DNA from: Amia ocellicauda
Taxonomy: Eukaryota > Chordata > Actinopteri > Amiiformes > Amiidae
Assembly (NCBI RefSeq): GCF_036373705.1
Contig: NC_089855.1
Span: 12,543,219-12,607,218, forward strand
Direction of reading: 5' to 3'
DNA: 64,000 bases
Shown here: positions 24,775 through 36,460 of the stretch, one piece after another
How positions within the stretch are numbered: position 1 is the stretch's first letter
Layout: each line of letters starts with the position of its first letter
Position numbers and translations under genes: made by a program
The notes under the pieces: model-generated
Told to the model about the DNA's origin: nothing
Seen by the model: the letters and a program-made list of their open reading frames with translations, nothing else
Database searches by the model: none

Positions 24775-25999
24775 TACACTCACCTAAAGGATTATTAGGA
24801 ACACCTGTTCAATTTCTCATTAATGCAATTATCTAACCAACCAATCACATGGCAGTTGCTTCAATGCATTTAGGGGTGTGGTCCTGGTCAATACAATCTC
24901 CTGAACTCCAAACTGAATGTCTGAATGGGAAAGAAAGGTGATTTAAGCAATTTTGAGCGTGGCATGGTTGTTGGTGCCAGACGGGCCGGTCTGAGTATTT
25001 CACAATCTGCTCAGTTACTGGGATTTTCACGCACAACCATTTCTAGGGTTTACAAAGAATGGTGTGAAAAGGGAAAAATATCCAGTATGCGGCAGTCCTG
25101 TGGGCGAAAATGCCTTGTTGATGCTAGAGGTCAGAGGAGAATGGGCCGACTGATTCAAGCTGATAGAAGAGCAACTTTGACTGAAATAACCACTCGTTAC
25201 AACCGAGGTATGCAGCAAAGCATTTGTGAAGCCACAACACGTACAACCTTGAGGCGGATGGGCTACAACAGCAGAAGACCCCACCGGGTACCACTCATCT
25301 CCACTACAAATAAGAAAAAGAGGCTACAATTTGCACAAGCTCACCAAAATTGGACAGTTGAAGACTGGAAAAATGTTGCCTGGTCTGATGAGTCTCGATT
25401 TCTGTTGAGACATTCAGATGGTAGAGTCAGAATTTGGCGTAAACAGAATGAGAACATGGATCCATCATGCCTTGTTACCACTGTGCAGGCTGGTGGTGGT
25501 GGTGTAATGGTGTGGGGGATGTTTTCTTGGCACACTTTAGGCCCCTTAGTGCCAATTGGGCATCGTTTAAATGCCAGGGCCTACCTGAGCATTGTTTCTG
25601 ACCATGTCCATCCCTTTATGACCACCATGTACCCATCCTCTGATGGCTACTTCCAGCAGGATAATGCACCATGTCACAAAGGTCGAATCATTTCAAATTG
25701 GTTTCTTGAACATGACAATGAGTTCACTGTACTAAACTGGCCCCCACAGTCACCAGATCTCAACTCAATAGAGCATCTTTGGGATGTGGTGGAACGGGAG
25801 CTTCGTGCCCTGGATGAGCATCCCACAAATCTCCATCAACTGCAAGATGCTATCCTATCAATATGGGCCAACATTTCTAAAGAATGCTTTCAGCACCTTG
25901 TTGAATCAATGCCACGTAGAATTAAGGCAGTTCTGAAGGCGAAAGGGGGTGAAACACAGTATTAGTATGGTGTTCCTAATAATCCTTTAGGTGAGTGTA
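24775..25999 (+). mobile_element. full-length Tc1/mariner element, DD36E type (copy 2)
   Basis: This is 1.2 kb bounded by TA dinucleotides (24775-24776 and 25998-25999), with 29-bp perfect terminal inverted repeats starting CACTCACCTAAAGGATTATT (24777-24805 and 25969-25997). It holds one uninterrupted transposase gene. Two further copies in the window (15093-15731 and 50824-52050) differ by only a few substitutions, so the family has been active recently on an evolutionary scale. The 36-residue spacing between the second Asp and the Glu matches the Tc1/mariner group described as DD36E (Incomer). Such elements are known for horizontal transfer among vertebrates, including fish and lampreys. 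Confidence 0.95.
24925..25965 (+). CDS. Tc1-type transposase, DD36E, 346 aa, open frame
   Basis: Cut-and-paste transposase that would bind the inverted repeats and move the element into TA sites. The N-terminal paired-like DNA-binding region (about 1-120) holds two helix-turn-helix units, including ISQSAQLLGFSRTTISRVYK. The catalytic residues are Asp155 (WSDES), Asp246 (QQDNAPCH) and Glu283 (SIEHLW), giving DD36E. A Gly-rich box (QAGGGGVMVWG) lies at about 188-198. The length is full for the family, and the start is the first Met inside the 5' repeat region. One oddity is Ser281, where the usual SPDLNPIE motif and copy 3 have Pro. Copies 1 and 3 also share Thr52 and Arg130 where this copy has Ile and Lys. 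Whether the enzyme is active cannot be judged from sequence. Confidence 0.95.
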   Translation: MGKKGDLSNFERGMVVGARRAGLSISQSAQLLGFSRTTISRVYKEWCEKGKISSMRQSCGRKCLVDARGQRRMGRLIQADRRATLTEITTRYNRGMQQSICEATTRTTLRRMGYNSRRPHRVPLISTTNKKKRLQFAQAHQNWTVEDWKNVAWSDESRFLLRHSDGRVRIWRKQNENMDPSCLVTTVQAGGGGVMVWGMFSWHTLGPLVPIGHRLNARAYLSIVSDHVHPFMTTMYPSSDGYFQQDNAPCHKGRIISNWFLEHDNEFTVLNWPPQSPDLNSIEHLWDVVERELRALDEHPTNLHQLQDAILSIWANISKECFQHLVESMPRRIKAVLKAKGGETQY

Positions 26000-28388
26000 T
26001 ATTTCCCTACAAAGGTGGCTTTATGGTTTTTCTGTCCAAAAAGAGTGATTTTCAAAAAATGTTGCTAACTCAACAGCTGGTTAAGAAAACTTGGCTGTCT
26101 TCATTTTAGGATACATTTCTTGTCAAGAGATTTCTCGATGAGTCAGTATTTTATTTAACAATGATATAACCAATAAAACAAATAAATAAATAACATTAAT
26201 TGCAACTGATTTCAATTTTGAGAAAATATGTCTGTATTGGAAAGCAATAACACAAGTTGTCCTTCCTAGTCATATGAAGCCACATCTTTTTCCTGGTTAA
26301 GAAAATTATATACTTATCTGTTTAGTAAGGTAAGTGGGCTGCTAATTTGCAAGTTAAATTTAGCCCTTCATAAGTTAATGCTTGCTCTCAGCAGGATGCA
26401 AATAATTAGAGTTGAGAACATACAGCAGTTTTTAACTGAGTTTCTTGAACCAAGAAATGTGATATCTGTTTCTGACAAGTCTTCTTCTTCTATTTTTAGA
26501 TTTTATTTTTCAGATGCTTTTTGTTGTGCAGTTATTTTTGTAATTCTAATCAGTATGAGGCACAAATATCCATTGAGCCAAGGTAATTCCTGAATAATTG
26601 TCAATTATTACTGACATATTATTACGTATAGCTGCCGTGTTACAATCAATTTGTAATCAGCAATATCGCATCAATTAGTAAGCATCCCAGAAGCTATTGT
26701 AATGACCATTTGCTACAGAATACCCTTGAAATCAATTCCAGAAAGGTTTTTAATTATGTAAACATACAATTAATAGCCCATAAAATTATTATTGTATTGC
26801 TGACCATCAATGTGACCAACATTAATGTAATACAAAATAATACAGGAAATTACTTTATTGTAAACATACCTGTGGTACTTTAAATTTTAATTTGACTGCA
26901 ACATTGACAAGTGTCTTTTCTATGACTAACCCTGAATTTTAAACATCAGAAGAAAAGCCCTGCACATGTAGTTATATTAAGATGACTAAATTAGGTTTGC
27001 TCAGGGATTCTGGTTGGTTGTATGTTAATGTAATAACGTTAATCTGTTTAAAATGATATTTAAGTATAATTATTTGATTAATAAAGAACAAACCCATTCC
27101 CACAAAATATTGTAAACAAATAAAACAAAATGTAGTATAAAGGATGTAAACTGTGTTGCAACCTACACAAATTCCACAGGCTTTCAAGGATTTCCAATTA
27201 AGCAATGGATATGCAAACATTGATAAATTAATTGAATATGTCCTATAAATTAATTGGAAATTAAAGTGTCATTAGTTAAAAGCTAAGTTTTAAATAATGT
27301 AAAAGAATTCTTGCCTAAAAATGCCAACAACTCATTTTCAGCTGTATCCCGAGGTATTCTTTATAATAATACAGGCTAATATTTGCCGTCATTTTTTATT
27401 AACAATTACAGTTAAGAAGTCAGGATAAATGACCTGCTTATGTAGTAGTGTAATTTTCTGGCACCTTGATATATATATGTGTTCTACCATTCGGTAAAAA
27501 TGTCAGTATTTCACCACTAAATATGTGTATCAGAAAATATCAAGGGTAACACAGGAAACAAAAAATATTTGATTACTTCACACATTTATTATTGACATTA
27601 GTCCAAGCTCCAAAACAGCAGCATGACAAAATGTCTTGCCTAAATCATGTTACAATTTGATTAAAAGCTTATGTTTAAATATGATGAATAAAATTAAAAA
27701 ACAACATGAACATTAAAACAGCTGAGTTTATAGTTCATCCCTTAACAATACAAGCAAAATTATATTTAATTTCTTGTTTGATAAAAAATTTCCATATTAG
27801 GATATCACTCCACATCCAAAGGCACATAAAAAAAATAAAAACATGTCTAACTACTAAAAGTTTAGTCTGACTAGCATATACAATTGCGTTGTAGGTAACA
27901 AAAAACACATTTTGTTTCCCTGAGCTGCTTTCCTACTAATGCAGTCTATGACCTAAATCTTACACTGTTTTGTTTTCAAATCACAATGATGTAGGCTAGA
28001 TATTATTATCTAACCATTTCAGTATACTTCACTTCTATGGTTTCAACAACTGAGTGCCAACGAATTAAGGTTAACACACATGCTATAAAAAGGTTTCCTT
28101 GAATCATCAGGTGAAAATCTACTGTGATTTAAGGCTTTGAAAACATTAGTGTTATTCAATACACATTATTTTGAAAATCGCAATACTGTAAGAAAATAAT
28201 ATAATGCATGCCTATTACATTGTTATAGTATACACCATTATTATTATTTCCATATTACTAATTTATACCACATATTTGTTTCCTCTTAAAAATATGAAGT
28301 GTAACTATGTAATGCTATTTAAAACTGAAATAAAAAGGCTGTTGTGTGAAGTCAGGAAGGCTATAGTGCAGCAGCTTAGTTTAACATT
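26000..28388 (-). other. intergenic and LIG4 3' flank / 3' UTR
   Basis: No coding sequence is recognised. The part next to 28388 is downstream of the LIG4 stop and should include its 3' UTR. TTTATT at 27585-27590 (AATAAA on the minus strand) is one possible polyadenylation signal, but AT richness makes such hits common. Confidence 0.4.
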
Positions 28389-31124
28389 TTAAACTAAGTA
28401 GTCATTGTCATTTTGCAAGTGTCCAGCTTTGATTGAATCCACAACCCACGATTCTGACACAATTTTAAACTTCTCTCTAAACAGTCTTCTTTGGGATCTC
28501 AAGTCTAAAATGCGAGCCTCATCTCCCACAATAACATGAGAAATCCCTTCCACAAGCTCGGATTCAACATTTGCTCCATGAAACCTGAGCTCAAGGGCTC
28601 GTATGTCTAAACTTGTCCCACCTATTAAGCTGCTAGGATCTCCAATGACAGCATAGCGATCTACAAAGATTTTAAACTGCCTGAACATACTGGTTGGGAG
28701 ATCATCCCAATGATACCTCAATTCTAAATCAGCAATGGCATCTGAAGGGATCTGCGTTTCCTTTTCACTGATCCTACTGAAGACCTCCCTTAACTCTTTC
28801 ACATCTGTGTCTGCATAAAAGCTGTCCCCGAAGTGATCGTACTCTTTCGCAAAGTGTTGCTGTGTGGCTGGAGACATGTGGATCATGTGTTTAGGCTGCC
28901 ATGGCACACACTGCCTCTTCTCCAAGCACTCCAGAAGCCATTCAGCCTGAACTACATCATATTGGTTTGCAGAAATCAGATTCTTTACCCTCATGTTTTC
29001 CACGCCAGCAATTACACAGTAGGTATCTTTACCAGGGTTTTGAACTATGACTCCACCACATTTGGCAACTACTTTCTCAAGCTCATGCTTTGAATGCTGC
29101 TCATTTCCGGTCATGACACAGAACTCCACATCCTCAAACATGTCTGACACTTTGCTCACCCTGGAAAGGTCCTGTGACTTGAAGTGGTCAATTATCCCAA
29201 TGACTTTCTTGGGTTTTGAAACAATCTTGCGTTTCTTTTTGTCGGGTTCATCGTCGTTTAAACGCACGTGCCGAGATGCGAGCTTTCCTGAAGCCTTGTC
29301 ACGGAAGTTGTCCAGGTCCTTCAGCGTCATACACTCGTACCACTCTTTATCATCCCTTATTTTTTCTATCCTTGGAAAGCGCAGAGTGCATTCTGTCTTA
29401 TACATATCGCTGTCCACAATTTCAGCAGCCTTCACTTGAACGATCACTGAGTTGCAAGGGTCGATATAAACTTCTGGTTTCTCCGTGCCACACAAAATAG
29501 ATGTGGGGGGATCCTTCTTACGGTAGGGCTTCCAGTGCTTTGCCAGTTTTAGGCCCAGGTCATAGAGCTCTTTCATCGTATAACCTGAACCAACACGGAC
29601 AAGAGTATGAAACACAGATGGCTTTTCACCAGGTGGTGGGGCTTCAGCAACAGCACACAGAAAATGGGACATCATTCCACCTCGCATGCCTTTCCCCCAG
29701 TATCCTCCAACGATCAAAAGGTCAAGTTCATCCATAAGGCCATCCACGTATTCTGGCTTGATCTTGAGCCATCCCTCTCCACGCTTATCTGGTTTGTAAA
29801 CAGACAAGGGATCCTTTACCATAATTCCTTCTTCCCTGTTGTCAATTGCTTCATTGAGGGTATCTACTACCTCCTGCTTGGTCCTTGCTTCAGTTCTGTG
29901 TACAACATGAATCCGACCTTGTACTTCTGTAAAGGTGGTCTGAAGGGTCTCGTAGCGTTTTCTTAGTGTCTCGTGTCCCATTTTCTGGTCATTCACCAAT
30001 AGCACGTCAAACACACAAAAACATGTCTGCAACTCAGAATCCTCAACCATTCTCTTAATATCAAACTTGTTACCTTTTTGCATGAAGGTCTGTGCAGTGG
30101 GATTATACGCCATCATCTCACCATCTAGGATGCATCTGACAATGTGAGGCTTGAAGACGTTGTGTATAAAAGGAGTCAGTGATCCCTCCAATGGCGATGC
30201 CCCAAACTGTTGTGTGTACTCATACCCATTGCGTGAGAAGTACTTATACACATCCCCATCTTTGTGCAGCTGCATGCGCTCACCATCCAGCTTAGTTTCG
30301 ATGTAGAAACTCTGGTTGTTCATCTGCTTTTCAATTTGCTTTAAGTTTGCAACAGCAGCCAGCATAGGTTTGAAGGGAGAAAACAGTCCGATGGAGACAT
30401 CAGTGAGAGAAACGGAAGGGTCATGCAGTTGTCTACACACTTTCTCGAGATCTGTGGTCACATTGTGTAGTTCTGCTGAATCTGGATGAAATATCTGGAA
30501 GATGGTCTCTTTACTGATTCCTAATTTCATGTCTTTGAGGATCATACGGATGAGCCATTTTTGCTCCAGAGCTGAGCTTCGGGTAATCAGCTGCAGCAAG
30601 TTCTTTTTCACAAGGTCCTTCTGTTTTCCTGCGTTGTTACTAGCGACAGAATCCAAGAAATCATTCACCTCTTTAATGGTTAGCTTTCCATGGTTTGGGC
30701 ATCTTTTTCTAAGCACAAAGTAGGCCATGACAGCAAAGTCCCCTGCCTCTCCCTGTGATGTAGTTGGAGCTCTATATTTCAGGAGCTTATTTGCCTCTGC
30801 CCCATCCTTTGGCAAACCTAAAACTTCTATGTATAGTTTGGCAAGCATGTTTTCCTTTATCCCATATGCCATCCTCTCACGTTCCAACTGAGGAACAATA
30901 AGACGCATTGCCTGGTAAAAGGAGTCAGTGGTGTTTGGATCATCCTTGTGGAGCACAGCATGAAACTTTCTCCAGGATTCAAGAAAGTCTTTCAGATGTT
31001 TAGTTTTCTCTGGTCTGGTTTTTGTTTTCTGAATTTTTTCCAAAGTTGAACACAAGTGGCCAAAGGGAACTTGAGAGGCGACAGTACTCGGAGTTGTGAT
31101 TGCAGACTCCGCTGCTGCAGCCAT
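28389..31124 (-). CDS. LIG4: DNA ligase IV
   Basis: ATP-dependent DNA ligase that seals double-strand breaks in non-homologous end joining and V(D)J recombination, working in the nucleus with XRCC4 and XLF. The whole 911-aa protein is encoded in one exon, as in other vertebrates, and is as long as human LIG4. Domains in order: N-terminal DNA-binding domain (about 15-240); nucleotidyltransferase domain with the adenylation motif TKLDGERM (lysine near 278, equivalent to human Lys273), [16 protein letters not shown] and GWLKIKPEY; and the OB-fold domain (about 456-620). A basic KKKRK stretch (about 628-632) follows, then BRCT1 (about 660-745), the XRCC4-binding linker containing [13 protein letters not shown], and BRCT2 (about 815-911). 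All motifs are intact. On the transcript strand, TTTTTAAG lies just upstream of the ATG (AG at 31141-31140), so the coding exon is probably exon 2 behind a noncoding first exon. Confidence 0.98.
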   Translation of the reverse strand: MAAAAESAITTPSTVASQVPFGHLCSTLEKIQKTKTRPEKTKHLKDFLESWRKFHAVLHKDDPNTTDSFYQAMRLIVPQLERERMAYGIKENMLAKLYIEVLGLPKDGAEANKLLKYRAPTTSQGEAGDFAVMAYFVLRKRCPNHGKLTIKEVNDFLDSVASNNAGKQKDLVKKNLLQLITRSSALEQKWLIRMILKDMKLGISKETIFQIFHPDSAELHNVTTDLEKVCRQLHDPSVSLTDVSIGLFSPFKPMLAAVANLKQIEKQMNNQSFYIETKLDGERMQLHKDGDVYKYFSRNGYEYTQQFGASPLEGSLTPFIHNVFKPHIVRCILDGEMMAYNPTAQTFMQKGNKFDIKRMVEDSELQTCFCVFDVLLVNDQKMGHETLRKRYETLQTTFTEVQGRIHVVHRTEARTKQEVVDTLNEAIDNREEGIMVKDPLSVYKPDKRGEGWLKIKPEYVDGLMDELDLLIVGGYWGKGMRGGMMSHFLCAVAEAPPPGEKPSVFHTLVRVGSGYTMKELYDLGLKLAKHWKPYRKKDPPTSILCGTEKPEVYIDPCNSVIVQVKAAEIVDSDMYKTECTLRFPRIEKIRDDKEWYECMTLKDLDNFRDKASGKLASRHVRLNDDEPDKKKRKIVSKPKKVIGIIDHFKSQDLSRVSKVSDMFEDVEFCVMTGNEQHSKHELEKVVAKCGGVIVQNPGKDTYCVIAGVENMRVKNLISANQYDVVQAEWLLECLEKRQCVPWQPKHMIHMSPATQQHFAKEYDHFGDSFYADTDVKELREVFSRISEKETQIPSDAIADLELRYHWDDLPTSMFRQFKIFVDRYAVIGDPSSLIGGTSLDIRALELRFHGANVESELVEGISHVIVGDEARILDLRSQRRLFREKFKIVSESWVVDSIKAGHLQNDNDYLV

Positions 31125-31139
31125 TTTGCGACGAAATAT

Positions 31140-32063
31140 CTTAAAAAAATAATAATAATAAGATTAATGTTGGATCTTACTTTGAAGAATTAAACTTGCT
31201 TTGGCTTCATTTTTAACTAAAAGGAGCCTAACAAATAACAAATATCCCAAGAAAGGAGAAACATCACATAGATGTAAGTGAAATTACTTTAAATTGTCAC
31301 TATTATAAAATCTGTAAAATTATAATGGTGACTTTCAATAGGTGTGGAACTTGATGTGGTTAGTTTAGCTGCATTTACCCAAAAGAAGAAACTTCTTAAC
31401 AGGGCATTACTTTAATTTGTATTCTATATCTCATGCCTTTAAAGTTCAAGAATCAAAATATAAAATATGTGCACCACCTACTGGTGAGAAATTAAATTAA
31501 ATACGGGAGCACCAACTACAGGGCAAGACAAGCAGAGTAGCCTATTTATTTGTCTCAAAGCGCTATAGGCGTTCATCACTCCAGACTCAAGTAACCAAGA
31601 ACATTTATGAAATTGTAATTTACAAATTTTGAAAGAAAGTTCTGAAAGCATAAATAAAACGTATTCCCAGGACAAAATGTACATCTCACATGCATAACTA
31701 CTAGGATGGCTTGCACGCAATAGGTTAACAACTTGTTAGTACTTGCCCATGATGCAGACGATAGGCTATTTTATCGGTCAGAAGTGGTTTAGATGACACA
31801 TACAACAAACGAAAATAAATAAGTAAACAAACACATAAATCAACGGGACAACAAAAATAGGTAGCCTTTGTGTTGTTATATCAAACAGTAAAGGTGGATT
31901 GGTTACCTATCGGTCTGACAAAACTTAATTAAATTGCATTACAAACATACGATTTAAATGCAACCAAGTGTGATTTTCGTATACGACAACTTTGTGAAAT
32001 TTGATTATATATCGATTCACTTATTTGGTTAAACAAAAGTCATGTACTTGCCACCATACTTAC
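31140..32063 (-). other. LIG4: LIG4 intron 1 (inferred)
   Basis: On the minus strand it is bounded by a strong donor GTAAGT (32063-32058) and the acceptor AG at 31141-31140, 16 nt upstream of the start codon. It has no coding content. An open frame at 31478-31720 has no motif. Confidence 0.55.
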
Positions 32064-32160
32064 AATACAACAGCCAAGAGACTGCAACTGAAGAGCCACT
32101 TCCGCATTACGACTTCTAGGACCGGAAGCCGTCTGCAAATAGGTCCCCCCGGCAACATTG
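32064..32160 (-). promoter_or_regulatory. LIG4: LIG4 noncoding exon 1 and core promoter (inferred)
   Basis: This segment lies upstream of the inferred donor at 32063 and is richer in CpG than its flanks. It carries two ETS/GABP-type motifs in opposite orientation: CACTTCCGCA at about 32096 and ACCGGAAGCC at 32121-32130. No TATA box is present. Paired ETS sites are typical of TATA-less promoters of housekeeping genes. The exact start of transcription is unknown. Confidence 0.5.
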
Positions 32161-32299
32161 CATCATCGTAGAAAACACATTTCATACACGTCACCTTATC
32201 ACATAAAAACTGAAACACTTAAAATAATACACATAAATAAGAATAATGTGATACATTATTGTTTTTTGTGACATTAGCTGAATCACATAACTGAGCTCC

Positions 32300-32505
32300 C
32301 TTTTTCTGTGTTCCTTCCGTGGGTCTTTGTTGCTGTCCGGAGCGTTAGAGGAGTAACACAGAAGCTGCTCAAAGAGTCTCAGGAAATACTACAGCAGTGC
32401 ATACCTGAGTAAATCGTGAATACAACCAAAGACTGAAAAGAGACACAAAGCGTCCCCGTCCGAGGCTTGCAGCGGGAAGCAGAGGTCCAGGAGGATGAGA
32501 AAGAA
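32300..32505 (+). promoter_or_regulatory. ABHD13: ABHD13 promoter / noncoding exon 1 (inferred)
   Basis: A GC-richer stretch on the plus strand ends at a good donor AAGAA|GTAAGA (GT at 32506-32507). It lies about 200 bp from the LIG4 first exon in divergent orientation. ABHD13 has a noncoding first exon in other vertebrates, and the acceptor before its coding exon is at 35398-35399, so this is the most likely partner exon. CCTTCCGT near 32316 is a possible ETS site. Confidence 0.45.
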
Positions 32506-35399
32506 GTAAGACTGGACATATTCGCGGCGTGGTTACCCAGTGTGTCTCTGTAACGCTAGCCCACTATGACAGCCGTGTAAGCGTATTGTATTAACAAAGG
32601 AGTGCCGTGGTGTATTTCAGTTTGATCATTGTGTGTTCTGTGAGGAAATATAAATGCAAAACGCATTGGTTTAATTTTACCACAATTAATTGAGGATGAC
32701 CTTTAGCTCACATGGGTAGAAAAAAAAACGTATTCTATATTAACGCCATTGGGCGGTTTAAAAATGGCCTATCTCGACAAGGTTGTGGTTGGGGCTGCTG
32801 TGTTTCGAGTCAGCTGTCAAAAGGTGAAATATGTTGTACTTTGGAGCATTTGAAAAGTTGCAGACCGATGAATGGGACTGATAGTCTAGACAAGAATTAG
32901 GTGCTTTTTTTTGTTTCTAACTCATGATTCTAACTCTACAACTTGTAGGTGGATGGTGCTTGTTAGCTCTTCTGATCGTGTTAATAAAAAATACAATTTG
33001 CCGAGTACAATATGCCCAGGGTCAGTAAATTGTGTTTTACTTGTTATTTCTTTCCTATATTCCGCATATGGGAATGCTTAACTAAAACGCCTGGTTTGCA
33101 CAATACACGAGTCCAATGCACCTGACAACTGAAGTTCATTGACTAAATAGAAACTCAGTAACCATACATATTTGGCCAGGTTTCACACAATGCAGCAACT
33201 TAATGTAATTTAGTTTGCTGAATTAATTTGCTTTATAGTTGCTAATTGACTAACTACTGTATCAAATTAAGGCTGAGACATGATAATTTTATGCCTTCTG
33301 CATACTGTACAAAGGGATCATTTTATTTTTTGAACTGCTACTGTTTCATTGTCAAACTCCAAATTGCAGTTTATACCAGAAGTTCTGAATATTTTGAGTT
33401 GGTATTATGTGTAGCATGTTTTGATTGACTGTCGCTTGATTTAAACATCATAAATCAAAATCTGCCATCATGTGACAGCACTACTAAAATGGCAGAGGGA
33501 TTACTCTTTAATGGGGTGCATGGTTTTGGCATCAACCTATTCCAATTTCCTGGTATATTAAGTTGTGAAATTGAAATTAGGCCTACATGTTGATATGATT
33601 TGGCATTATGTTTACTATAACCACACATCCAGTAGATATAATGTAGTCTTACTAATTATTTAGACTACTTATAATTTAACAAGAACTTAAAACTCAAAAA
33701 TCTTAAAGTGGTTTAAATCAATGATTAGCCTATTACTGAAATCAAAGTGTGCATTGCAACAGAAGGGTATGTGATGCAACTTGTTTGTTAGTGAACACAA
33801 TATTGATAATTTTAACTCCCTTTAAGTATTATCAGTAAGTTTAAGACAATTTAAAGGTGACCATCCCCAGAATACCTGCTATTTTATTTGTCAATACTCC
33901 CTCTGGGACATCAAAAAAAATCATATTCTTTATAAATGGAAACCTAAATATGTAATCCTTCGAATTTATAAAGATATTCTTGAAATAGTAAGAACATGAT
34001 GTATAATATGTATTCAAATATGTGTTTAAAAATAAATCATATGATAAATGCCCTCTTTAGACAGATATTACAGACCATTATTGTCTTGATTCAATCTTTA
34101 AAACAGTACATGACTGGTACATTGCATTTCAAACAGGGTTTGACCCATACAACATAGGAAATATTGTCCAGGACATGCATTAAAATTGTTTTATGATTAT
34201 GATATTTATTTAAGGTTTTCAATTTCTAAACCTGTCCTTGCTTATTTGTTTTATCCTGTTATGCATTCATAAGCACTCAAGTGTTTTAAAATAATGTTTA
34301 CTGTGAATAATGGCCCACAAAAAAAAAAAAAAAACATTAACATGTTTTAATAGAAAATTACTTATTTCTTGAAAATCATAATAGATCCTGTAATTTGATT
34401 TATTAGTGCACCAAAATATCCTTCTGGCCAGAGCAATCTAGCATGCAGTATTTTGTCTTTACATGGATGTTCACAATTTCATTGAATCACCCTTAAGTAG
34501 TACCTGATGCATGTACAGCAGTTCCATGTCTTTCATGTATTCATAAAAAATAAATTACTTGTATAAACAGCATGTTTTTAAAACACATCAAATAATAGCA
34601 GTTTTTGTTTTTCAGGGGTGTACTCTGTGACCTGTAGGGGTCTTCCCTGTGTTCTGCCCGAGTCACAGGCTATAAAGGCCCAAGCCTGTGGTCTGGGCAG
34701 ATGCCTTTATCAGATGTACCAGTTGTTTGCCATGAGTGGCTTATTTCCAAATACAGTAAACTTCCACTTTTCTTCAGGAAACAGCAGCAAATTAAACTTC
34801 CTTTAGGAAATTGCTGCTGTTAAATGCTATATTTCATGCCAGTTTTTAAGGGACCCACAAAACAGGCTTGTATTAGGTTTATTTTTGGAGAAGCTTGTTT
34901 TGTTTTTTCAGTAACCATTCCACTATCAAGTCCCCAACAACACTTTTTACAAAACTATAATATAGCCTAATGTATGCTAATGCATTAATCTTTACATATT
35001 TTCATTTATGATGCGTAGACTTTGCACAGTATCATTTTAAACATCCCTCCGAACATTAGCAGCAAAATAGTATATGTTCATGATTGGCGCTTGCATGAAG
35101 TAGAAGGTAGAAGACGAGTCTCATCGAACACGTCTAGGTATAGCAAATTGATGTATTCTCACAAATTTCTGAACATATTTAAAAGTGGGACTTTAAATTT
35201 GATTCTGCGTTGAACAGTACCATGATCAAAAGCCAGGTGGCAGCATAGGAATGGCAGCTGCGATTGTACCGTAATTCTGCAATGCATCAGTACGTTAAGA
35301 TCTCATAAAAATGCATTTATTCTAGTTCATGACTACACCTAGGCTTACTGTAATGCCATTTTCATGTAACATGACCAATTTTTCCCCTTTTTTTTGTAG
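32506..35399 (+). other. ABHD13: ABHD13 intron 1 (inferred)
   Basis: About 2.9 kb from the donor at 32506 to a poly-T acceptor ending TTTTTTGTAG at 35399. I see nothing coding in it. A poly-A run occurs near 34319-34334. Confidence 0.5.
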
Positions 35400-35446
35400 A
35401 ATACGTGTGCTGTAAAAAAGGTACTCTTGCAGTAAAAGAAACTACA

Positions 35447-36460
35447 ATGGAAAAGTCATGGAGGCTGTGGAGCGTCGCTGAAAAGTGGTTATTAAATGTT
35501 GCATCATGGTCCTGGGGTTTGTGCCGCATCTCGCTGTTAGCTCTGATCTTAACTTTTCACTTGTACGGAGGCTTCATGCTCCTCGCACTCATCTTTGCTT
35601 CAGTCGCAGGTATACTATACAAATTCCAAGATGTGCTGCTGTATTTTCCAGACCAGCCCTCCTCATCCCGTTTGTATGTTCCCGTGCCTACTGGGATCCC
35701 ACACGAGAACATCTTCATCAAAACCAAAGACGGTGTGCGTCTCAATCTGATTTTGCTTAGGTACACAGGGGACAATCCAGCCTTTGCACCCACCATAATA
35801 TACTTCCATGGAAATGCTGGCAATATTGGTCACAGGATACCTAATGCACTCCTGATGCTGGTCAATCTGAAGGTGAATGTGGTGCTGGTTGATTACAGGG
35901 GATATGGGAAGAGTGAAGGAGAGCCAAGTGAAGATGGGCTTTATTTAGATGCAGAAGCAGTGCTGGACTATGTCATGACTAGATCTGATATAGATAAAAC
36001 AAAAATTATTCTATTTGGCCGCTCTTTAGGAGGAGCAGTCGCTATACACTTAGCTTCGGGGAACCCCCATCGAATCGCCGCCATAATGGTGGAGAACACT
36101 TTTCTCAGTATCCCTCACATGGCCAGTACTTTGTTTTCTTTTTTCCCAATGAGATACCTTCCACTCTGGTGCTACAAAAACAAATTCCTGTCATACAGGA
36201 AAATCGCACAGTGCAGAATGCCTTCACTTTTCATCTCTGGTCTGTCTGACCAGTTGATCCCCCCTGTCATGATGAAGCAGCTGTATGAACTATCTCCTTC
36301 TCGGACTAAAAGATTAGCCATATTTCCTGATGGCACACACAACGACACGTGGCAGTGCCAAGGCTACTTCACTGCACTCGAACAATTCATCAAAGAACTC
36401 CTAAAAAACCATTCTCACGAGGAAACTGTGAAATCGGCATCCAATGTGACAATTATATGA
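35447..36460 (+). CDS. ABHD13: alpha/beta hydrolase domain-containing protein 13
   Basis: Single-pass membrane serine hydrolase of the alpha/beta hydrolase superfamily; ABHD13 and its relatives are reported to act as lipid or acyl-protein hydrolases. The complete 337-aa protein lies in one exon. The start at 35447 (MEKSW) was chosen because it matches the family N-terminus and length. The frame is open 14 codons upstream, to just after the acceptor at 35399. A hydrophobic N-terminal segment (about 27-58) anchors it. The oxyanion region HGNAGN is at 121-126, the nucleophile elbow GRSLGG gives Ser193, and Asp268 (LSDQ) and His298 (GTHND) complete the triad. The C-terminal SNVTII sequon is conserved. 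It is nearly collinear with human ABHD13. LIG4 lies head to head upstream. Confidence 0.98.
   Translation: MEKSWRLWSVAEKWLLNVASWSWGLCRISLLALILTFHLYGGFMLLALIFASVAGILYKFQDVLLYFPDQPSSSRLYVPVPTGIPHENIFIKTKDGVRLNLILLRYTGDNPAFAPTIIYFHGNAGNIGHRIPNALLMLVNLKVNVVLVDYRGYGKSEGEPSEDGLYLDAEAVLDYVMTRSDIDKTKIILFGRSLGGAVAIHLASGNPHRIAAIMVENTFLSIPHMASTLFSFFPMRYLPLWCYKNKFLSYRKIAQCRMPSLFISGLSDQLIPPVMMKQLYELSPSRTKRLAIFPDGTHNDTWQCQGYFTALEQFIKELLKNHSHEETVKSASNVTII

Noticed and set aside
29047..29966. Several plus-strand frames of 78-130 codons inside LIG4
   Set aside because: Antisense shadows of the LIG4 coding exon.
34610..34806. Alternative ABHD13 upstream exon after TTTTTCAG
   Set aside because: The short frame is unrelated to ABHD13 and does not join the coding exon in a meaningful way.
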